A stretch of 57,128 bases of DNA, taken from an uncultured Clostridia bacterium. Lineage in GTDB: Bacteria; Bacillota; Clostridia; UBA1381. The stretch lies in assembly GCA_944392335.1 (NCBI GenBank), contig CALXWJ010000035.1, positions 1-57,128 of the forward strand, given 5' to 3'. The notes under the pieces are model-generated. The model did no database searches and was not told where the DNA came from. It saw only the letters and a list, made by a program, of their open reading frames with translations. The translations under genes were made by a program, and so were the position numbers. This document shows positions 18,325-27,043 of the stretch, piece by piece; position 1 is the stretch's first letter, and each line of letters opens with the position of its first letter.

Positions 18325-18470
18325 TATAACTGCACACATATTGTCCTCCGCCGTAATCGGCGGCAGATTCCATATTTTTAATCAGTGAGAGTACTTTCTC
18401 CCATTAATTACAGCGCAAGCTTTGCCTGGGCTATTGTTATCGTTGAATGACGGGACAGACCCTTATTGAA
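18325..18470 (+). repeat. Dispersed multi-hairpin repeat, copy E
   Basis: Begins TATAACTGCACACATATTGTC and ends GACCCTTATTGAA (first 20 bases typical of the family). It contains GCCGTAATCGGC, TAATCAGTGAGAG/CTCCCATTAATTA and GCGCAAGCTTTGCC. It lies between the divergent ABC operon and the small lipoprotein gene. Confidence 0.85.
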
Positions 18471-18595
18471 TAAGTTTTTAATTTTTAAAAAATTATACTT
18501 TAATTTTTATTGTATATTTTTTTATTATGCCGTCAATAATAATATCGTAAAATTAACATAGAAATAAAAAATCGTTCAGAAAGGAATTTTATATT

Positions 18596-18853
18596 ATGAA
18601 AAAATTAAGATATGTATTAATATCAACTTTTATATTTTTAATGCTTGCAGGCTGCGGATCCGATAATACAATGGACAATACCGCTTCCCCTTCACCTTCT
18701 TCAACCGCTGACAGCATGATAGACAATGCGGGTGACGCCGTAGAAGATGTAGGAGACGGAGTCGTTGACGGCGTCAAGGACGTCGGCGAAGGAGTAGAAA
18801 ACGGTATTAAGGATATAACCGGCAACGAAGAAAACAAAACCAATAATGAATAA
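18596..18853 (+). CDS. Small Asp/Gly-rich lipoprotein of unknown function
   Basis: 85 residues with a signal peptide ending in lipobox LMLAGCG (Cys about residue 20). The mature part is Ser/Thr/Pro-rich for 20 residues, then consists of repeating V/I-D/E-x-V-G-D/E units (DAVEDVGDGVVDGVKDVGEG), a pattern compatible with an amphipathic repeat. AGAAAGGAA stands upstream of the ATG. Gene function unknown; similar short lipoproteins are common in Clostridia. Its opposite strand is also open but is a shadow of this gene. Confidence 0.75.
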   Translation: MKKLRYVLISTFIFLMLAGCGSDNTMDNTASPSPSSTADSMIDNAGDAVEDVGDGVVDGVKDVGEGVENGIKDITGNEENKTNNE

Positions 18854-18861
18854 TTTATTTA

Positions 18862-18904
18862 CAAAAATGAGGGATTGAAAAATTTTCAGACCCCCATTTT
18901 TTTA
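18862..18904. terminator. Bidirectional terminator between lipoprotein and dnaC-like gene
   Basis: Stem AAAAATGAGGG (18863-18873) / CCCCCATTTTT (18891-18901) with internal pairing of the loop. T runs on both strands. It overlaps the last codons of the convergent ATPase gene. Confidence 0.65.
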
Positions 18905-19887
18905 TTATTGCTTATAAGCTTTCTTATTCTGATATCTTTTCCGCTGAATTTAAAAATTTTAAAATTTTCATATATTCTTGAGGTCAGTCTTACCGTATAA
19001 ACCTTTGAAAACTGACCGATATCCAAATTTGTATTTATAATTATCTTTTTTTCAGCACATATTCTGTCATTTATAAGATCAGCAAAAAAAGCTATTCCCG
19101 TCTTACTTTGGAATTCGCTTCCCAAATCGTCAATGACCAACAAATCACATTCCGAAAATTCATCTATTTCCGATTTTAAAGAATAATCGTGAAATTTATA
19201 ATCATCAAAAATCGAAAATAATTTATTCGCCCTTACATAACAAACACTTTTCCCTTTTCTCATAAGCTCAGCTGCAATAATCGAGGAAAGAAAGGTTTTT
19301 CCCAATCCTGTAGAGCCATAAAAAAATAAATTAAAATCAATGTCATTAAAATTTTCCACAAAAAACTTTGAGCATTGCAGTGCCTGCTCTACTATACTCT
19401 TCGGACTTTGCCCTTCACTATTCTTTTCATCGCTGTAATATTTTAGAGAAAAATTTTTAAACTCGCTGTCTTTGAGCATATTTCCCATTTTTGATTTATT
19501 AAAATAATAATTTGTTATTTCTTTTTCAAAGCATTCACATCTTTTCCCATCCTCGCAGTAACCGGTATCATTGCATTTTTTGCATTCATATACAGGCTTG
19601 TTATAATTCGGATTTATATTATTTGAAAAAATTATTTTCTCTCTTTTATCATTTAATTCGTATAATTTTCTTTCAAACTCTTTCTTAAGATCAGACGCCT
19701 TTTGAGGATTTTTTAAAATTATCCTTATACTTTCAAGCCCCAGCTCATTCATTTGCTTATCTATTTTTTCAAGTTCGGGAAATTTATTGTATGTTTTTTT
19801 TATTTCCATATTCTTTTTTTCAATGGCAATTCCCTGTTTTATTTCATAATTTCTTATTATTTCATTTATAACTTCGTTTTTGTCCAT
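18886..19887 (-). CDS. DnaC/DnaI-like helicase-loader ATPase
   Basis: An AAA+ protein of the DnaC/DnaI type, which loads the replicative helicase. The N-terminal part is helical, followed by a zinc-binding motif CKKCNDTGYCEDGKRCEC around residues 103-120. Walker A is GSTGLGKTF and Walker B LLVIDDLGSE. About 333 residues. The start is uncertain: GTG at 19896 or ATG at 19887 (GGTGAT 4 nt upstream); I use the ATG. It lies 8-17 bp after hemZ in the dnaA-dnaN strand direction, fitting a replication role. Confidence 0.85.
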   Translation of the reverse strand: MDKNEVINEIIRNYEIKQGIAIEKKNMEIKKTYNKFPELEKIDKQMNELGLESIRIILKNPQKASDLKKEFERKLYELNDKREKIIFSNNINPNYNKPVYECKKCNDTGYCEDGKRCECFEKEITNYYFNKSKMGNMLKDSEFKNFSLKYYSDEKNSEGQSPKSIVEQALQCSKFFVENFNDIDFNLFFYGSTGLGKTFLSSIIAAELMRKGKSVCYVRANKLFSIFDDYKFHDYSLKSEIDEFSECDLLVIDDLGSEFQSKTGIAFFADLINDRICAEKKIIINTNLDIGQFSKVYTVRLTSRIYENFKIFKFSGKDIRIRKLISNNKKMGV

Positions 19888-19904
19888 TTCGATCACCGTT
19901 ATTT

Positions 19905-21341
19905 TTAACCGTAATATTTTAATATTTCTTCCTTTTTTTCGATTATCTCATCAAATCTTTTTATATATTCATAAGGATCCTTGAAATTAAATATTCTTTC
20001 TATTTTATCATCCTTAACAATTTTTGTTACAGCTCCTCCGCCCAATGCTATAATGGTCTGAACCTCTTCCATAATGTTTATATTATAAAATGACATACAA
20101 TCCTTTTTTGCATATCCAACATTTTCAAGATTACCCGATATGTTTTTTTGTCTGTACATATAATAAGGGTCTCTTCCGCTTTTTATCATCTCATATAATG
20201 TATGATCAAGCATTTTATTCATATTTTCGCTTTTGGTCAGCTCTATCCCCGAAAATCTCAATGCCGCCGCCTTTTTTATACACATGGAATGAACGGTTAT
20301 ACTTTCCGGATCCAATTTTTCCACTTCCGAAAGACTGTATTTATACATTTCCACAGTTTCATCCGGCAAACCCGCTATAAGGTCCATATTTATATTTTTA
20401 AAACCGCATTTTTTTGCCAGGTCATATTTTTCTCTTATCATATCGCTTGTATGACATCTTCCGATCCTTTTTAAAGTTATGTCATTCATTGTTTGAGGAT
20501 TTATACTTATTCTGTTTACTCCTGTACTTTTTGCTATGGTAAGTTTTTCTTCATTGATTGTGTCGGGACGTCCCGCTTCAAGAGTAAATTCTTTTATTTT
20601 ATCCGTTATTAAATTTTTTTCTACGCTTTCCAACAATAGCTTTAAGTTTTTTTCAGATAATGTTGTGGGAGTTCCTCCGCCTATATATACATTTTCAACA
20701 TACAAGCCGCATTTTTTTATTATTTCCGATGTTTTTTCTATTTCCTTTATCAATAAGCTTACAAATTCATCCATATATTTTCCGCTTCTTTTTATATCGG
20801 TTGAAACAAAAGAACAATACAGACATCTTGTGGGACAAAATGGTATCCCAATATATACACTTACCGAATTTTTATTGATATTTTCCAGTACCTTTTTTTC
20901 ATTATTAGCAACCAGCAATGCCAATTCCGATTTTTCTTTGCTTGTATTGTATAGCTTTAAAAGAATATTTTTTACTTCCTCTTCGTTATATCCTTCTTCA
21001 ATATATTGTCTTACAACCTTTGCCGGTCTTATTCCAGACATAACTCCCCACGAAAGATTAACATTTCTTATTTTTTTTGCCGTTTCGCAAAACGCTTTTG
21101 TTACGGAACAAGTATAATTTTTTTTGACGTTATTCTTGTTATTTATGTCATGAAAAAATTTATATTTATAATCACCAAAATAAACTTTCCCATTGAATAT
21201 GATCTCAACATATACATTTATAATGTCATCTTCGTGTTTCATATCGGTCATTATTATAACATCTTCGTCTTTTTCAAAAAACAGATTTATAAAAATCTCC
21301 ATATCATATTTACACGAATAACCTCTTTGAATCAGATCCAT
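19905..21341 (-). CDS. hemZ: Coproporphyrinogen III oxidase-like radical SAM protein HemZ
   Basis: Radical SAM enzyme of the HemN/HemZ family, oxygen-independent coproporphyrinogen dehydrogenase type. The cluster motif CPTRCLYCSF (CxxxCxxC) is about residue 165; GGGTPTTL and the glycine-rich SAM segment follow. The long N-terminal region before the radical SAM core and about 478 residues match HemZ rather than HemN or HemW. The ATG at 21341 is preferred over 21359, with AAAGG about 10 nt upstream. Whether the organism makes haem cannot be told here. Confidence 0.85.
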   Translation of the reverse strand: MDLIQRGYSCKYDMEIFINLFFEKDEDVIIMTDMKHEDDIINVYVEIIFNGKVYFGDYKYKFFHDINNKNNVKKNYTCSVTKAFCETAKKIRNVNLSWGVMSGIRPAKVVRQYIEEGYNEEEVKNILLKLYNTSKEKSELALLVANNEKKVLENINKNSVSVYIGIPFCPTRCLYCSFVSTDIKRSGKYMDEFVSLLIKEIEKTSEIIKKCGLYVENVYIGGGTPTTLSEKNLKLLLESVEKNLITDKIKEFTLEAGRPDTINEEKLTIAKSTGVNRISINPQTMNDITLKRIGRCHTSDMIREKYDLAKKCGFKNINMDLIAGLPDETVEMYKYSLSEVEKLDPESITVHSMCIKKAAALRFSGIELTKSENMNKMLDHTLYEMIKSGRDPYYMYRQKNISGNLENVGYAKKDCMSFYNINIMEEVQTIIALGGGAVTKIVKDDKIERIFNFKDPYEYIKRFDEIIEKKEEILKYYG

Positions 21342-21380
21342 TTTTATGTAGCCTTTCAAACAGATTTATATAAACCAATA

Positions 21381-21425
21381 AAGATGTCCCCTGCCTTTTA
21401 TAACTGCGGACAAGACCCTATTGAA
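21381..21425 (+). repeat. Dispersed repeat, copy F (internally deleted remnant)
   Basis: The family 5' end TATAACTGCGGACAAG is joined directly to the 3' end ACCCTATTGAA, and is preceded by GATGTCCCCTGCC, an internal piece of another copy. Only about 45 bp remain. It fills the 90-bp gap between hemZ and the MBL hydrolase gene. Confidence 0.7.
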
Positions 21426-21431
21426 TTTTAA

Positions 21432-22052
21432 CTATTCCTTGCAAAATACATTATATCTTTTTTCATAATATATTTTCGTATCATTTCCATGACCCGGATG
21501 TACAATTATATCATCATCCATTGTAAAAAGTTTTGTTTTGATAGATTCTTTTAAATTTTTTTCATTTCCTGTCGGAAAATCCCATCGTCCCACACTGTTC
21601 AAAAACAAAGTGTCTCCCGAAAACAGGTCTTCCCCTATCAAATAACATGCCCCTCCATCGGTATGCCCGGGCGTTAAAATTGTTTTTACCTTCATCCTTC
21701 CCACATCAATCGCATCTCCTTCAGTTACAATAATATCCGAAGGACCTGCTTTTATCGGAAAAGAAAATAAAGAAGATAAATTTATCGATGGATTTTGTAT
21801 ATTTTTATTACATTCAAAGGATGAAACGACTTCTGCATTAAGAGCCTTTCTTAATTCTTCTGTTCCTTCTATATGGTCATAATGACAATGAGTTAAAAAA
21901 ATGTATTTCACATTTACACCGAAATTATTTATTTTATTTAAAATGTATTCTCCTTTGCTTCCCGGATCAATAATCAGTCCTGTTTTATCTTCATCATACA
22001 CCAAATAACAATTTTGATCATATTCCTCATTTACGATTCTCTCTATATTCAT
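21432..22052 (-). CDS. MBL-fold metallo-hydrolase (glyoxalase II-like)
   Basis: A 206-residue metallo-beta-lactamase-fold hydrolase. Metal motif THCHYDHIEG about residue 58, then TPGHTDG, FSGDTLF, VGRWDFPTG and the terminal His in VHPGHGND. This layout is that of short glyoxalase II-like proteins (YcbL/YqgX type). The ATG at 22052 has GGGGTG 7 nt upstream; the frame extends to 22067. Same strand as dnaN and hemZ. Confidence 0.88.
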   Translation of the reverse strand: MNIERIVNEEYDQNCYLVYDEDKTGLIIDPGSKGEYILNKINNFGVNVKYIFLTHCHYDHIEGTEELRKALNAEVVSSFECNKNIQNPSINLSSLFSFPIKAGPSDIIVTEGDAIDVGRMKVKTILTPGHTDGGACYLIGEDLFSGDTLFLNSVGRWDFPTGNEKNLKESIKTKLFTMDDDIIVHPGHGNDTKIYYEKRYNVFCKE

Positions 22053-22088
22053 AAAACAGCACCCCATTTTTATTATTATTAATACAGT

Positions 22089-23216
22089 TTAATCATACAG
22101 TCTTACAGGTAATATCATGTATATATAATCACTGTTTTTAATAGGCTTTATAAAGCAAGAGCTTTTCGGACCGGAAAGCTCCAATTTGATTTCTTCATCC
22201 TCACAGCTTCTCAGTGCTTCCAAAAGATATTTATGATTAAATCCTATTTCAATATCATCTCCTATTTTGTTAGCGCTCACCTCGTCGCTGATTTTTGCTT
22301 TTCCTGTTTTACAGTCTATTTCTATTCTGTCATCCTTTATATTAAGTCTTACCGGGACTTTTTCCGTTTTTGCCAGCGCGTCGTCATTTATTATTAAAGC
22401 AGCCCTTTCAAGGCTTTCGGTAAATTCCTTTGTATTGACGTTTACTACTATATTATTGGGAGTATTGAATATGGGCTTATATTTTATGTATTCTCCTTCC
22501 AACAATCTTGATACAGCTGTAAAATTATCAAAACAGAATTTTACATATCTTTTTGAAATAATTATTTTTATATTTTCATCTTTTTCTTCCAATACCTTCA
22601 TCAGTTCTCTTAGTGTAAGCCCGGGTATAACAAATTTTATATTTTTTAATGAAGAATCCACTGTCATTTCAATTTTTGCTATTCTGAAACCATCTGTTGA
22701 TACTATTGTTAATATCCCTGTATCTATTTCAAACAGCGATCCTGTTAAAATAGGTTTTTTTGACTCATTGTTTGATAAAGCGAATATTGTTTTTCTTATC
22801 ATCCTTTTTAAACCTGATTGTTTTATATAAAATTCATAATCCTCATTCACTTCCGGTATGGCAGGATATTCATCAGCATTTAATCCTTGTATATCAAATT
22901 CACTGTTTCCGCATTTGAGAGTAGTTATATTATTTAAAGGGTCAACTTTCATGTAGACGTCATTACCTGAAAAACGTCTTATTATTTCTCCGAACATTTT
23001 TGAACTTATCGCGATCGACCCTTCTTCAAATACTTCGCATGATGTCTTGTATTCTATGCATATATCAAGATTATTTGCCGTTATAATAATATTACCGTCC
23101 TGATGTACATCTATTTTAATACATTCAAGAATCGGCATTACCGATTTTGTTGTTACGGCTTTTTGAACGGTATTGATTATTTCCAGAAAAATATTTTTAT
23201 CAAATTTTATATTCAT
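22089..23216 (-). CDS. dnaN: DNA polymerase III beta subunit (sliding clamp)
   Basis: The processivity clamp; three homologous domains of a head-to-tail dimer. Recognisable are MPILECIKID near residue 38 (family TxxPILxxI), the central IRKTIFALSNNESKKPILTG, and the C-terminal hydrophobic-pocket residues MILPVRL. The ATG at 23216 gives 375 residues, the family length. An open frame continues 67 codons upstream to 23417, but that part is the AT-rich origin region and encodes an implausible hydrophobic stretch. Confidence 0.95.
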   Translation of the reverse strand: MNIKFDKNIFLEIINTVQKAVTTKSVMPILECIKIDVHQDGNIIITANNLDICIEYKTSCEVFEEGSIAISSKMFGEIIRRFSGNDVYMKVDPLNNITTLKCGNSEFDIQGLNADEYPAIPEVNEDYEFYIKQSGLKRMIRKTIFALSNNESKKPILTGSLFEIDTGILTIVSTDGFRIAKIEMTVDSSLKNIKFVIPGLTLRELMKVLEEKDENIKIIISKRYVKFCFDNFTAVSRLLEGEYIKYKPIFNTPNNIVVNVNTKEFTESLERAALIINDDALAKTEKVPVRLNIKDDRIEIDCKTGKAKISDEVSANKIGDDIEIGFNHKYLLEALRSCEDEEIKLELSGPKSSCFIKPIKNSDYIYMILPVRLYD

Positions 23217-23548
23217 TTTTTTTATCACCGATCCTTTTTTATGTAATAGAATTTTTACTTTGGTAATTACCAATGATGAATAACTTTTTAAAAACTTGTA
23301 AAATTCAAGATTGTATAGGTACGTACGTATAATTATATATAATAATATAAATAGAAGTAATATTAGTAGTAGCGTGGATATGCTGTATAAGTATTTTAAA
23401 TAAAGGAAAAATCTCATTTTTTATCCACATTTTTCATGTTGATAACTGTTTATAAATCATAATAATTTTTTATTTATCCACTCATATTTTAAAAAGAAAA
23501 TTATTCACCTTTATTAAACAGCTTATTAACATGCAGGAGTGGATAACT
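23217..23548 (-). other. oriC: Predicted chromosomal origin oriC in the dnaA-dnaN intergenic region
   Basis: Five DnaA-box matches: TTATCCACA at 23421-23429 (perfect), TTATCCACT at 23474-23482, TTATTCACC at 23501-23509, TTATCCACT on the minus strand at 23546-23538, and ATATCCACG on the minus strand at 23381-23373. Directly next to the last box, 23352-23372 is an in-phase array of seven triplets (four TAG, plus AAG, TAA, TAT), read 3'-5' as GAT-type units, followed by a run of A and T (23326-23351). This box, trio, AT-rich order pointing to dnaN is the same as the Bacillus subtilis unwinding site. Gene strand bias switches nearby. Confidence 0.82.
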
Positions 23549-24910
23549 TTAAGGGTTTAGATCTTTTGTTATAAAATCTATTTCCGATTTAAGTTCGGCA
23601 TTTGTTATCATATTTTTCATTATTCTGTCAACGCCGTGCATTACCGATGTCCTGTCACGATTACCGAATACTTTTGCGATCGTGACAAAATTCATATCTG
23701 TAAGAGTTTTACACAGGTACATTGCAACATGGCGCGGGGTTACTATTTCTTTAACACGTGAGGGTCCTTTAAGATCTTCGGGATTTATTTTATAAAAATC
23801 GCATACATGTTCTATAATTACCTGAGGTGTGATTTTTACTTCATCAGCCGCCATGGAAGCAAGAGAATATTCCGCAAGATCGATATCTATATTTTTGTGA
23901 GATATGCCTGCATAGGAAATTATCTTTGATAAAGCGCCTTCAAGTTCACGTACGTTAGAGTTTATTCTTTGTGCGATATATTCATAGATTTCATCGTCTA
24001 TTTTTATATTGAGGCTTTCTGCCTTTGTTCTTAAAATTGCTACACGGGTTTCATAATCCGGTATTACGATATCAATCGATAATCCCCATTCAAAACGGGT
24101 TCTGAGTCTTTCTTCAAGAGTGATAAGGTCTTTCGGTTTACGGTCGCTGGTGAGAACGATTTGTTTGTTTTTCATATGAAGGTCGTTAAAGGTATGGAAA
24201 AATTCTTCTTGTGTTCCGTCTTTTCCTTCTATAAACTGAACATCATCTACCAAAAGAACATCTACATCACGGTATGTACGTCTGAATTCTTCCATATTTT
24301 TTTCTTTTATACATTCCACCATATCATTTGTGAACTGTTCGCTTGTTACGTATAGTACAGTCATGTTTGGGTTTCTTTTTAAAATTTCATTGCCAATCGC
24401 CTGCATAAGATGAGTTTTTCCCAAGCCTGATTTTCCGTATAGAAATAAAGGATTGTAATTTTGAGCGGGAGAATTAACAACATTTTGTGCCGCGGCAAAG
24501 GCGTAGGAATTGGACTTGCCCACAACAAAGTTTTCCATGGTATACCGGGGATTAAGGTTATTTTTTCTTAAAAGCGAAGATTTGTTCAATGGTTTTGGAA
24601 TATTACTGTTTTGCAGCTCTTCATCTTTAGCCGTATGAGGATCGGACAAGTGTTCCGGTCTTGAATCGGATAAAATAACATTTAATACTACCGGTTTGGC
24701 AAGAATCCTTGAAAGTGAAGATTCTATTATGGATTTGTATTTTATTTCTATCATTTTTTTTCTTGTTGGCAATGTTACGGCAATTGTAAATATATCATTT
24801 TCATATGATACCGCAAATGCATCCTTTAAATATGTATTATATGCAACAATTGAGTTTATATCGGTACGGATGTAAGACTGTGCATGATTCCATACGTCAT
24901 TTATATCCAT
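23549..24910 (-). CDS. dnaA: Chromosomal replication initiator protein DnaA
   Basis: Initiates replication by binding DnaA boxes. Domain I is at the N-terminus (WNHAQSYIRTDIN), a short linker follows, then the AAA+ domain with Walker A GKSGLGKTH near residue 155, Walker B LLVDDVQFIEG, and the C-terminal helix-turn-helix with the signature VFGNRDRTSVMHGVDR. At 453 residues it is full length. The promoter lies at 25127-25155; repeat copy G is in the 5' leader. dnaN follows after the predicted oriC. Confidence 0.97.
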   Translation of the reverse strand: MDINDVWNHAQSYIRTDINSIVAYNTYLKDAFAVSYENDIFTIAVTLPTRKKMIEIKYKSIIESSLSRILAKPVVLNVILSDSRPEHLSDPHTAKDEELQNSNIPKPLNKSSLLRKNNLNPRYTMENFVVGKSNSYAFAAAQNVVNSPAQNYNPLFLYGKSGLGKTHLMQAIGNEILKRNPNMTVLYVTSEQFTNDMVECIKEKNMEEFRRTYRDVDVLLVDDVQFIEGKDGTQEEFFHTFNDLHMKNKQIVLTSDRKPKDLITLEERLRTRFEWGLSIDIVIPDYETRVAILRTKAESLNIKIDDEIYEYIAQRINSNVRELEGALSKIISYAGISHKNIDIDLAEYSLASMAADEVKITPQVIIEHVCDFYKINPEDLKGPSRVKEIVTPRHVAMYLCKTLTDMNFVTIAKVFGNRDRTSVMHGVDRIMKNMITNAELKSEIDFITKDLNP

Positions 24911-24960
24911 TTGTTTTCTACCGCCTTTTTTGATTATTGGAAATTAAATTATAAATAAAA

Positions 24961-25091
24961 ACAGGATGTCCCCCGCCTTTTTGGGTGGCCGGTTTTATAA
25001 TTGTAATCAGACAGCGAAATCTCCCGCTGATTACAGCGCAAGCTTTGACTGCGCCCTTGTTCTCGTTTAGTAACCGGACAAACCCTTATTA
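24961..25091 (+). repeat. Dispersed multi-hairpin repeat, copy G
   Basis: Contains GGATGTCCCCCGCC, TTGTAATCAG/CTGATTACA, GCGCAAGCTTTGACTGCGC and ends GGACAAACCCTTATT. The outermost 5' end (TATAACTGC) is lacking. It lies between the dnaA promoter and the dnaA start, in reverse sense to that transcript. Confidence 0.82.
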
Positions 25092-25126
25092 ATTATATAG
25101 AAACATTTCATTTGTGCAGCTTTATG

Positions 25127-25155
25127 ATTATATCATAAAAACAGAAAAAATTCAA
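25127..25155 (-). promoter_or_regulatory. Promoter for dnaA
   Basis: Reading the minus strand: -35 TTGAAT (25155-25150), 17-bp spacer, -10 TATAAT (25132-25127). The leader would be about 210 nt and include repeat copy G. No DnaA box was noticed at this promoter. Confidence 0.68.
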
Positions 25156-25187
25156 TTGGTATTATGTAAGAATTTACGGTAATTAAT

Positions 25188-25838
25188 TTATAAAAAAATA
25201 ATAGGATTGCCAAGACCGGAAATCAAAGTGTGTACAGATCTTATTTTGGAAATGTTCAGATCTCTTATATAATGTGTGTCAGAGCCTATACTAAGCTTCA
25301 ATCCGCTTTTTTTTATTAACTGCTGCTTGTTGAAACTGGTTATAAAATCATAATAATAATTATAGTTGCCTGAGGTGTTTATTTCCCAGAAAATATCATA
25401 CTGTTTCATTAGTTTTATCATGTTGACATGATATTTATCCGACAATTTAAAAATATCGGTATGAGCAAGGCCTTTAGGCATATTAAAAAGCCTTGTCCAT
25501 TCCAGAAACTCAAATAGATCCATGGTTATATCATTATCACTGTCAAGACATTCAAAAATACAGTAATCAAGACCTTTTTTATTGAATGAAACAAAGTTGT
25601 CCGGCTTTGGACGAAGCCCTATTTCAATTCCGCATTTAACAGTTATTTTATTTTTGTATTTTTCTTTGCATTGATTTATTTTATTGATATATTCGTCAAT
25701 GTTGTTTATTGAAAATTGATGATCGGTTATACCTATAACAGAAATACTGTTTTTTATGGCATTTTCTATTATTTCTTCACAAGTATTCATTCCATCATAA
25801 CTGAAGGTTGTATGATTATGCAGATCTACTGTTTTCAT
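25188..25838 (-). CDS. PHP-domain phosphoesterase
   Basis: 216 residues with the PHP metal-binding motifs DLHNHTTFSYDG at the N-terminus, GITDHQ about residue 37, GIEIGL, AHTDIF and SIGSDTHY. This arrangement is like histidinol-phosphatase-type or PHP phosphoesterase proteins; the substrate is unknown. It lies upstream of dnaA on the same strand, 30 bp before the dnaA promoter, and is the last minus-strand gene before the strand switch. Confidence 0.82.
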   Translation of the reverse strand: MKTVDLHNHTTFSYDGMNTCEEIIENAIKNSISVIGITDHQFSINNIDEYINKINQCKEKYKNKITVKCGIEIGLRPKPDNFVSFNKKGLDYCIFECLDSDNDITMDLFEFLEWTRLFNMPKGLAHTDIFKLSDKYHVNMIKLMKQYDIFWEINTSGNYNYYYDFITSFNKQQLIKKSGLKLSIGSDTHYIRDLNISKIRSVHTLISGLGNPIIFL

Positions 25839-25944
25839 TGATTTAGCCCCACAAAAATTAAATAAAATTCCATAATTTTTTTTTGAATTTATTTTTTATT
25901 TATATATATTTTATCACATTATTAAAAAAAAAACAATTCTAATA

Positions 25945-25973
25945 TTGAAAAAATTTTATATATAATATATAAT
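25945..25973 (+). promoter_or_regulatory. Promoter for galE
   Basis: -35 TTGAAA (25945-25950), 17-bp spacer, -10 TATAAT (25968-25973), about 36 bp before the galE start. Confidence 0.72.
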
Positions 25974-26009
25974 AATGACTAAATAATACCTTATGAAAGG
26001 AAAGTTGAT

Positions 26010-27023
26010 ATGAAAATATTGGTAACCGGCGGAGCAGGATATATAGGAAGCCACACATGCGTTGAATTGCTGAATGCGGGATATGAAATAGCAGTACTTG
26101 ACAATCTTGATAATTCTTCGGAAAAATGTCTTGATGTAGTAAAAAAAATAACCGGAAAAGATTTTAAGTTTTATAAAGTAGATTTGCTTGATTATGAGGC
26201 AACGAACAAGATTTTTGAAGAAAATAAATTTGATTCGGTAATACATTTTGCCGGATTGAAGGCTGTTGGGGAATCAACAAAAATTCCTATAAGATATTAT
26301 CATAATAATATAACCGGAACTTTAAATCTTCTTGATATAATGGAAAAGCATAATGTATTTAATATAGTATTTTCATCTTCTGCTACGGTATACGGTATGC
26401 CGAAAACCGTTCCAATTACCGAAGATTTTCCGTTGTCAACGACAAACCCGTACGGATCCACAAAACTGATGATAGAAAATATAATGCAGGATGTTTATAA
26501 AGCAAATAATAAATGGTCTGTAACTTTATTGAGATATTTTAATCCTATAGGTGCAAATAAGTGCGGTGATATGGGAGAAGATCCGAAAGGAATACCGAAT
26601 AACCTTCTTCCTTATGTTGCACAGGTCGCGGTCGGAAGATTGGAGTATGTCCATGTATTCGGAAATGACTACGATACTCCGGACGGAACGGGTGTAAGAG
26701 ACTATATCCATGTTGTGGACCTTGCATTGGGACATATTAAAGCAATTGAAAAGAAAACAAATGTACAGGGTGTGCATATTTATAATCTCGGAACGGGAAA
26801 AGGATATTCGGTTCTTGATGTAATACATGCCTTTGAAAAAGCCTGCGGAAAAAAAATTCCGTATAAAATTGAAGGAAGACGTCCGGGTGATATAGCTCAG
26901 TGTTATGCTGACGCGACAAAGGCAAAAAAAGAATTGGATTGGACGGCAAAAAGAGAAATCGCCGAAATGTGCGAGGACAGCTGGAGATGGCAGAGCAGGC
27001 ATCCAAATGGGTTTAATGATTAA
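26010..27023 (+). CDS. galE: UDP-glucose 4-epimerase
   Basis: Interconverts UDP-glucose and UDP-galactose using NAD. Extended SDR features: NAD motif GGAGYIGSH near the N-terminus, catalytic Ser in FSSSATVYG, catalytic YGSTK, and RYFNPIGA. 337 residues is the usual size. GAAAGGAAA is 7 nt upstream of the ATG. First plus-strand gene to the right of the origin region; stands alone with its own terminator. Confidence 0.95.
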   Translation: MKILVTGGAGYIGSHTCVELLNAGYEIAVLDNLDNSSEKCLDVVKKITGKDFKFYKVDLLDYEATNKIFEENKFDSVIHFAGLKAVGESTKIPIRYYHNNITGTLNLLDIMEKHNVFNIVFSSSATVYGMPKTVPITEDFPLSTTNPYGSTKLMIENIMQDVYKANNKWSVTLLRYFNPIGANKCGDMGEDPKGIPNNLLPYVAQVAVGRLEYVHVFGNDYDTPDGTGVRDYIHVVDLALGHIKAIEKKTNVQGVHIYNLGTGKGYSVLDVIHAFEKACGKKIPYKIEGRRPGDIAQCYADATKAKKELDWTAKREIAEMCEDSWRWQSRHPNGFND

Positions 27024-27043
27024 AAATGGACAATTTGATAAAT

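Noticed and set aside
18589..18843. Minus-strand open frame opposite the small lipoprotein gene
   Set aside because: It is low-complexity Ser/Pro/Thr sequence without a ribosome site; the plus strand has a lipobox signal peptide and good ribosome site.
23217..23417. A 67-codon hydrophobic N-terminal extension in frame with dnaN
   Set aside because: It lies in the AT-rich origin with DnaA boxes, would make the clamp abnormally long, and the ATG at 23216 gives the standard 375-residue protein.
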